Shown here: one piece after another, positions 5,962 through 9,933 of the stretch
Numbering within the stretch: position 1 is the first letter of the stretch
How the letters are laid out: each line of letters starts with the position of its first letter
Assembly: GCA_025922995.1 (NCBI GenBank)
Contig: JAICGT010000021.1
Coordinates: 1 to 9,933, forward strand
Length of the DNA: 9,933 bases
Direction of reading: 5' to 3'
Source of the DNA: Fimbriimonadales bacterium
GTDB taxonomy: Bacteria; Armatimonadota; Fimbriimonadia; Fimbriimonadales; ATM1
The notes under the pieces: model-generated
The model's database searches: none
What the model saw: the letters and a program-made list of their open reading frames with translations, nothing else
Told to the model about the DNA's origin: nothing
Program-made: the position numbers and the translations under genes

Positions 5962-7155
5962 TTAGCGGCCCTGTCCGTGGGGCTGCGCCCCCGTTCCGGC
6001 CGTCGGTGTGTTGATCATCTTCTTCAGTTCTTCGACGTTCATGGCTCGCGTCATGGCCTCTTCGTAGGTCACGAAGCCCTTCATGTACAGGTCGCGAAGG
6101 TTCTGGTCCATCGATTGCATGCCATGGGCTGCGCTCGTCTGAATCATTGACGGAATCTGGTGAGTTTTGTTCTCTCGGATGAGGTTTCGAATAGCGGGTG
6201 TGGCTACCATTACCTCGATGGCCGGAATTCGTCCCGGCGCGCCGGCCCGCGGCAGCAACTGCTGGGCGACGACGGCCTGAAGGTTGTTCGCAAGCTGAAT
6301 TCGAATCTGCTCCTGCTGACCAGGGGGGAAAACGTCGATGACGCGGTCGATTGATTCGGCTGCGTTATTGGTATGCAAAGTGGCAAAAACTAAGTGGCCC
6401 GTTTCAGCGGCGGTGATCGCCAAGGCGATCGTCTCTTGGTCGCGCATCTCACCGACGAGGATTACGTCCGGGTCTTCACGGAGGCAGGCTCGAAGCGCGT
6501 TGGCAAAACTCTTCGTGTCCTGGCCGAGTTCGCGCTGGTTGATGATCGAGACGTTGTGCGCGTGCAAGTACTCGATCGGGTCTTCGATCGTGATGATATG
6601 CGTCGCACGGTTTCGGTTGATCTGGTTGATCATCGCAGCCAGAGAAGTCGATTTGCCCGAGCCGGTTGGGCCTGTGACGAGGATAAGGCCACGGGGCTTG
6701 CTCGTCAGGTCCTCGAGCACCGGAGGCAGGTTGAGTTCTCGGACGGTCGGAATTCGGTTCGGAATGAGTCGGAACGCTCCGGCGATCGCGCCTCGATCTC
6801 GATAGATGTTCACACGGAACCGGGCTTTCTTAGGCAGCGAATAAGAGAAGTCGAGCTCCATCGTGGACTCAAACTTCTGGATCTGGTCGTCCGTGATGAT
6901 TTCGTACATCAAGCGGGCTGTGTCGGTCGGCCCGAGCTTTTCGTAATTGAGCCGGATCAGGTGGCCGTCGACTCGGATGATGGGCTCGGCGTCGTAGCAG
7001 ATGTGAAGGTCGGACGCGTTCTTTTCCACGACGATATGCAGAAGCTCGTCGATATGGACATCGTCCATTCTCTGGGGGCCACTGGAGGCGCCTTCGACTT
7101 CTTGGAAAAGGGCTTCGTCGCCGGGTAACTCGAAAATCAGTTCGGTGGTGCTCAT
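5962..7155 (-). CDS. pilT: Type IV pilus retraction ATPase PilT
   Basis: The product is 397 residues. PilT is a hexameric cytoplasmic ATPase that drives pilin disassembly, giving twitching motility and surface attachment. Landmarks: the N-terminal domain start DDVHIDELLHIVVEKNASDLH (31-51), Walker A GPTGSGKS (162-169), the Asp box TIEDPIEYLH (189-198), Walker B DVILVGEMRD (230-239), the His box AETGHLVFATLHT (250-262), and AIRNLIRE (321-328), which marks PilT rather than PilB or GspE. The start at 7155 adds 29 residues of acidic, low-complexity character before the usual PilT N-terminus. Met30 (7068) is an alternative start. The Shine-Dalgarno before 7155 is modest (CAGG, about ten bases away). 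pilC follows after 16 bp. No pilB lies in the window. Confidence 0.96.
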   Translation of the reverse strand: MSTTELIFELPGDEALFQEVEGASSGPQRMDDVHIDELLHIVVEKNASDLHICYDAEPIIRVDGHLIRLNYEKLGPTDTARLMYEIITDDQIQKFESTMELDFSYSLPKKARFRVNIYRDRGAIAGAFRLIPNRIPTVRELNLPPVLEDLTSKPRGLILVTGPTGSGKSTSLAAMINQINRNRATHIITIEDPIEYLHAHNVSIINQRELGQDTKSFANALRACLREDPDVILVGEMRDQETIALAITAAETGHLVFATLHTNNAAESIDRVIDVFPPGQQEQIRIQLANNLQAVVAQQLLPRAGAPGRIPAIEVMVATPAIRNLIRENKTHQIPSMIQTSAAHGMQSMDQNLRDLYMKGFVTYEEAMTRAMNVEELKKMINTPTAGTGAQPHGQGR

Positions 7156-7169
7156 TTAGCTTAACCTGA

Positions 7170-7191
7170 GGCGAACAGAATACCTGTCGCC
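7170..7191 (-). other. Imperfect inverted repeat in the pilT leader
   Basis: On the minus strand GGCGACAG pairs with CTGTTCGCC around a short loop, with one bulged base. It lies between the possible -10 box and the pilT start. It could be a leader hairpin or an operator; support is only the symmetry. Confidence 0.3.
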
Positions 7192-7201
7192 TCCGGACAA
7201 G

Positions 7202-7207
7202 ATTGTA
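7202..7207 (-). promoter_or_regulatory. Possible -10 element upstream of pilT
   Basis: The minus strand reads TACAAT here, about 45 bases before the pilT start, within the 128-bp gap after the SIS gene. No good -35 hexamer is seen at 16-18 bases. A ten-base palindrome, TAACGCGTTA (7206-7215), overlaps its upstream edge. This is a weak promoter prediction. Confidence 0.3.
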
Positions 7208-7283
7208 ACGCGTTAGCGCATTGCCTGCCGAAAAATGGACGGAATTTCGCCCCGGGAAGTTCAGGGCAAACCCGTTCGAAGGG

Positions 7284-8225
7284 TTAGTAGGTGCTCGTGA
7301 CTTTGTTTAGATTGGGAGCCGCGTCCGGGTCGATGCCCTTCCTGCGCGCGATTTCGAGGGCGAGAAACTGGCTGAAGATGATCTCGCGGATGGGGCTGTC
7401 GGCCGCGTCATCTGCACCCGGCGGTTGGAACAGCCGACAGCCTGTCTCGCGAAGATTATCGGGGACTCTGCCGAACACGATGGCGCCGACCTCGGGATGA
7501 GCGAGCGCCATCGGGCCGTGCGCGAAGTCTGCCAATGAGTAGCTTTGACAAGGGATCAGGGCGCACTCGATCAGCTTGAGCGCAGTTTCTTGAGCGCTGG
7601 CAAACGAGATGCCGCGCGCAAGGGAGAACAGCGCCTGGCACTCCATCACCGCGCTCGCAGCATCGACAGCCGCTTCGTTCGACGTTGTCATCCATGCGAG
7701 ATCGGGCAGCACAGGATCACCCAGTTCGGCTCCCAGAGCCCTGCTCAGGTGGTAGGCGACTAAAAGGGAAGCGGTGTAGGTCTTTGTCGCTGCAATCGAC
7801 TGCTCGTTGCCGACTTCCAAGCAGATCGTCATACCTGCTTCGTCGGCTAGGGGCGAATTCGGCGAATTCGTGATCGCAAGCGTGTCGTGCCCCTGGGCAT
7901 TCATGGCGGACACCACCGATCGAACGTCGAGCGATTCACCGCTCTGGGATATCGCAACGGCGAGCGCGTTGCGGTACTGAACCTCGCTTCCATAGACGGT
8001 TCCGACAGATGGCGCGGCAAGGATCGCCGGTATCTGCAGGTAGATCTCGACCAGATAGCGCAGGTACATGGCGGCGTTGTCGGAGCTGCCTCGGGCGATT
8101 AGCACGACCTGGTCGTAGTCGCGAAAGTGTAGCTTGTCAAGGGCTTTGGGCAGCCTGCCGGCAAGTTCACGCAAGGCTTCGGGTTGTTCCATGATCTCGC
8201 GCTCCATGTGCAATCCAAGCTGCAT
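7284..8225 (-). CDS. Double-SIS sugar-phosphate isomerase/deaminase, GlmS-like without glutaminase domain
   Basis: The product is about 313 residues from the ATG at 8225. Two SIS domains are visible. The first has RGSSDNAA (45-52) and the sugar-phosphate loop SQSGES (93-98). The second has RGISFASAQETALKLIE (204-220) and FAHGPMAL (234-241). The tail NLNKVTSTY (305-313) matches the end of the GlmS isomerase half. E213, H236 and K308 align by pattern with the Glu, His and Lys used by GlmS in sugar ring opening and isomerisation. The N-terminal glutaminase domain is absent, and the opening MEREIMEQPEALREL is typical of stand-alone members such as SIS-type glucosamine-6-phosphate deaminases (NagB-II) or AgaS-like enzymes. 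A cytoplasmic amino-sugar phosphate role is likely; the exact substrate is not clear. The start could also be the ATG at 8207. Neither start has a clear Shine-Dalgarno. The frame stays open upstream to 8936, but that stretch is antisense to the next gene. Confidence 0.88.
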   Translation of the reverse strand: MQLGLHMEREIMEQPEALRELAGRLPKALDKLHFRDYDQVVLIARGSSDNAAMYLRYLVEIYLQIPAILAAPSVGTVYGSEVQYRNALAVAISQSGESLDVRSVVSAMNAQGHDTLAITNSPNSPLADEAGMTICLEVGNEQSIAATKTYTASLLVAYHLSRALGAELGDPVLPDLAWMTTSNEAAVDAASAVMECQALFSLARGISFASAQETALKLIECALIPCQSYSLADFAHGPMALAHPEVGAIVFGRVPDNLRETGCRLFQPPGADDAADSPIREIIFSQFLALEIARRKGIDPDAAPNLNKVTSTY

Positions 8226-8241
8226 GTCGGAAGTATGGCGG

Positions 8242-8247
8242 TATATT
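8242..8247 (+). promoter_or_regulatory. Possible -10 box for the DUF1015 gene, near-leaderless
   Basis: TATATT lies eight bases before the ATG at 8256. If it is used, transcription would start at or next to the ATG and the message would be leaderless, which fits the missing Shine-Dalgarno. On the minus strand the same A/T core reads TATACC (8244-8239), about 13 bases before the SIS ATG. No good -35 hexamer is evident for either direction. Confidence 0.35.
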
Positions 8248-8255
8248 CGCTCCCG

Positions 8256-9518
8256 ATGGCAAAGATCAGGCCGCTCAGGGCGCAGCGATTCGCGCCGCAC
8301 GTTGGGGAGCTTGCCCACCTCGTTGCACCGCCCTATGACGTGATCTCCTCGGCCGGCCGTGAGGACCTCGGTTCGAGGAACCCCTACAACACCGTTTGGC
8401 TCACCATCCCCGAAGCGGAGTCCGGAGATCGCAGTCAGTTCGTAAAGTACGGCCGCAGCTCGGCCAGGCTCTCGGCCTGGCGCGAAGAAGGCGCGCTGGT
8501 TCTCGACGATAAGCCGAACTATTATCGCTATCGCCAGACATTCGTAGACCCGGTAACGGGTCGGCGGCTTACCAGGGAGGCGCTGATCACGCTGTTGAAA
8601 GTGGAACCCTACAGCAAGGGCGTAGTGTTGCCGCACGAGCAGACGTTTCCGAAACATAAAGAAGATCGGCTCCGGCTGCTGGAAGCCACGCGAACCCACT
8701 TGGAGTGCATTTACGGCCTGTACGAGGGCTCGAGCAAGCTGCTGCGCGACGTTGAATTCGAAATTGTTGCCGAAGTGACGACAGACGATGGAATCGTCCA
8801 TGAGCTTGCGAAGACCGCAAACCCGGCGGCTATCGAGGCGATCACCAAGGCGTTCGAAGACAAGCGTTTGTGGATCGCGGACGGACATCACCGATACGAA
8901 ACGGCGTTGGCGTTCCGCGAGTCGATGGGCGACCATGAGGGAGAGATTCCCGAAGACTACATGATGATCGCGCTTTCGGCGATGGACGACCCCGGGCTAA
9001 TCTTGTTGCCCACGCATCGCGTCGTGGAGAATTTCCCGGTTCCTGCCGATCGGATCGAGGAGAAACTTCGAACCCGCTTTCGAACTCGAACCGTGCCGAA
9101 CTCCTCGATCGCGGACGAACTCGGCAATTCCGAGTCCACGGCATTCGGCATTGGCTTGCCGGGCGGCATGGGGATCATCGCCACGATGGATGACCCCAAA
9201 CAAGCGCTGCATTGGATCGAAGGCGACGGCAGCGACCTCCTCAAGATGCTCGATGTCACCATCCTGCACGAAGCTATCTTGAAAGACCTCTTCGGCATCG
9301 TGGGCATGGATAAAGTCGGATATACCAGGGATGCCCGAGAAGCTATCGATGCAGCCGAAGGCGGTGCTAACACCGTATCGTTTTTGATGAACCCACCGAG
9401 CGTGTCGGAGATGCGACAGATCGCCCTCGGCGGCGAGAAAATGCCTCAGAAATCGACGTACTACTATCCCAAGCTACTGAGCGGCTTGGTGTTCTGGTCG
9501 ATGAGCGACTGGCAATGA
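8256..9518 (+). CDS. DUF1015 family protein
   Basis: The product is 420 residues, the usual family length. Family landmarks seen are the start MAKIRPLRAQRFAP (1-14), VAPPYDVIS (23-31), LPHEQTFPKHKEDRLRLL (125-142), the very conserved IADGHHRYETAL (207-218), and LPTHRVV (251-257). It has no signal peptide or membrane segment, so it is cytoplasmic. The biochemical function of DUF1015 proteins is not settled to my knowledge; the histidine-rich ADGHHRYET motif suggests a ligand or metal site. I chose the ATG at 8256 because family members begin MxxIxPFRA. An ATG at 8235 would add seven residues. The gene diverges from the SIS gene over 30 bp, and its stop codon overlaps the next gene's start (ATGA), so the two are translated together. 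Confidence 0.92.
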   Translation: MAKIRPLRAQRFAPHVGELAHLVAPPYDVISSAGREDLGSRNPYNTVWLTIPEAESGDRSQFVKYGRSSARLSAWREEGALVLDDKPNYYRYRQTFVDPVTGRRLTREALITLLKVEPYSKGVVLPHEQTFPKHKEDRLRLLEATRTHLECIYGLYEGSSKLLRDVEFEIVAEVTTDDGIVHELAKTANPAAIEAITKAFEDKRLWIADGHHRYETALAFRESMGDHEGEIPEDYMMIALSAMDDPGLILLPTHRVVENFPVPADRIEEKLRTRFRTRTVPNSSIADELGNSESTAFGIGLPGGMGIIATMDDPKQALHWIEGDGSDLLKMLDVTILHEAILKDLFGIVGMDKVGYTRDAREAIDAAEGGANTVSFLMNPPSVSEMRQIALGGEKMPQKSTYYYPKLLSGLVFWSMSDWQ

Positions 9519-9933
9519 AACTGCACCTGTTGGGCACCGGCGGGGCGGACGGCATTCCGTCTTTCTTCGGTCGGGGCGAGCTTTCAGACTTTGCCCGCGA
9601 GCGCGGCGGCAAGGACATTCGAACGCGCACCGGCGCAGTGGTCGACGGTGTCCTGAAAATCGACTTCGGGCCGGACACGTACGCGCAGTCAGCTGCCCAG
9701 GGCATCGTGCCGGCTGATTGGAATTGGGTGGTAGTGACGCATTCGCACTACGACCATTTCGACCCGGGGCTGCTTCAATACTGCCTTCCGCCGTTCGTGC
9801 CGGACGCTACCACCGCCCCCGAAGTGCTAGGCAACAGCAAAGTGCTCGAAGCGCTCTCGCGAGCCTTTCCGGATTCGGGATCGATCGCCGTACGCCTTAT
9901 CGAGAGTTTCATACCCATCGAAGTGGGCGACTA
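9515..9933 (+). CDS. Metallo-beta-lactamase-fold hydrolase, 3' end cut by window edge
   Basis: 139 codons are visible and the frame is open at the right edge. The opening MKLHLLGTGGADGIPSFF is the typical first strand and turn of the PhnP/RNase Z-like branch of the metallo-beta-lactamase fold. The di-metal motif THSHYDH lies at 75-81: H76, H78, D80 and H81 are the expected ligands or catalytic residues. Later histidine ligands would lie beyond the window. Likely substrates for this branch are phosphodiesters or cyclic phosphates, but this cannot be decided from half the protein. The ATG overlaps the DUF1015 stop as ATGA, which implies translational coupling and probably a shared pathway or simple operon packing. 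Confidence 0.87.
   Translation, partial: MKLHLLGTGGADGIPSFFGRGELSDFARERGGKDIRTRTGAVVDGVLKIDFGPDTYAQSAAQGIVPADWNWVVVTHSHYDHFDPGLLQYCLPPFVPDATTAPEVLGNSKVLEALSRAFPDSGSIAVRLIESFIPIEVGD

Noticed and set aside
7269..7285. Small hairpin AACCC/GGGTT at the stop codon of the SIS gene
   Set aside because: The stem has only five pairs and only three T residues follow on the minus strand, too weak to call a terminator.
7852..7869. Tandem nine-base repeat GGCGAATTC
   Set aside because: It encodes NSPNSP inside the SIS protein at a place where the family normally has a TN-x-x-SPLA motif, so it is ordinary coding sequence.
8226..8936. Upstream extension of the SIS frame by 237 codons
   Set aside because: It is wholly antisense to the start of the DUF1015 gene and adds arginine-rich sequence unlike any SIS protein. 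The family start fits 8225 or 8207.
1..9933. CRISPR array, tRNA or rRNA, insertion sequence, phage or defence genes
   Set aside because: No spaced direct repeats, no tRNA-like cloverleaf, no transposase or integrase motifs were seen on either strand. All the large frames belong to housekeeping or envelope families, apart from one unrecognised small gene.

Overview
This is a gene-dense, moderately GC-rich bacterial chromosomal window holding ordinary housekeeping and envelope genes. I see no tRNA, rRNA, CRISPR array, insertion sequence, phage gene or defence gene. The recA–recX pair, a type IV pilus retraction ATPase with its platform protein, and a TCAF-like M60 peptidase suggest a free-living, didermic, non-proteobacterial lineage. 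My impression is Armatimonadota or something similar, but nothing here proves it.

Bases 1-3424, minus strand: a likely recA → recX → M60-peptidase transcription unit. recA has a perfect consensus sigma-70 promoter (TTGACA, 17 bp, TATAAT) and a strong Shine-Dalgarno. recX follows 19 bp after recA. A large secreted M60/TCAF-like zinc peptidase follows 23 bp after recX and runs off the left edge of the window. A TTGTCTAC octamer occurs on both sides of the recA promoter, plus one inverted TAGAC; this is a candidate SOS operator for an unknown LexA type.

Bases 3425-4721, plus strand: a TM2-domain small membrane protein diverges from recA. After a hairpin comes an unrecognised 238-residue protein with a signal-like N-terminus. 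It ends at a strong intrinsic terminator (4658-4695), which also separates it from the convergent pilus genes.

Bases 4722-8225, minus strand: a GlmS-like double-SIS sugar-phosphate enzyme without the glutaminase domain, then after 128 bp pilT and pilC, which are 16 bp apart. PilT powers pilus retraction through the PilC inner-membrane platform. pilB is not in this window.

Bases 8256-9933, plus strand: a DUF1015-family protein divergent from the SIS gene across only 30 bp, then a metallo-beta-lactamase-fold hydrolase coupled to it by an ATGA overlap and truncated by the right edge.

No gene-free stretch exceeds about 210 bases. I did not find a convincing new multi-gene system. The points most worth following are the recA control region, the peptidase attached to the recA-recX unit, the two start signals of the TM2 gene, and the compact divergent SIS/DUF1015 start region.
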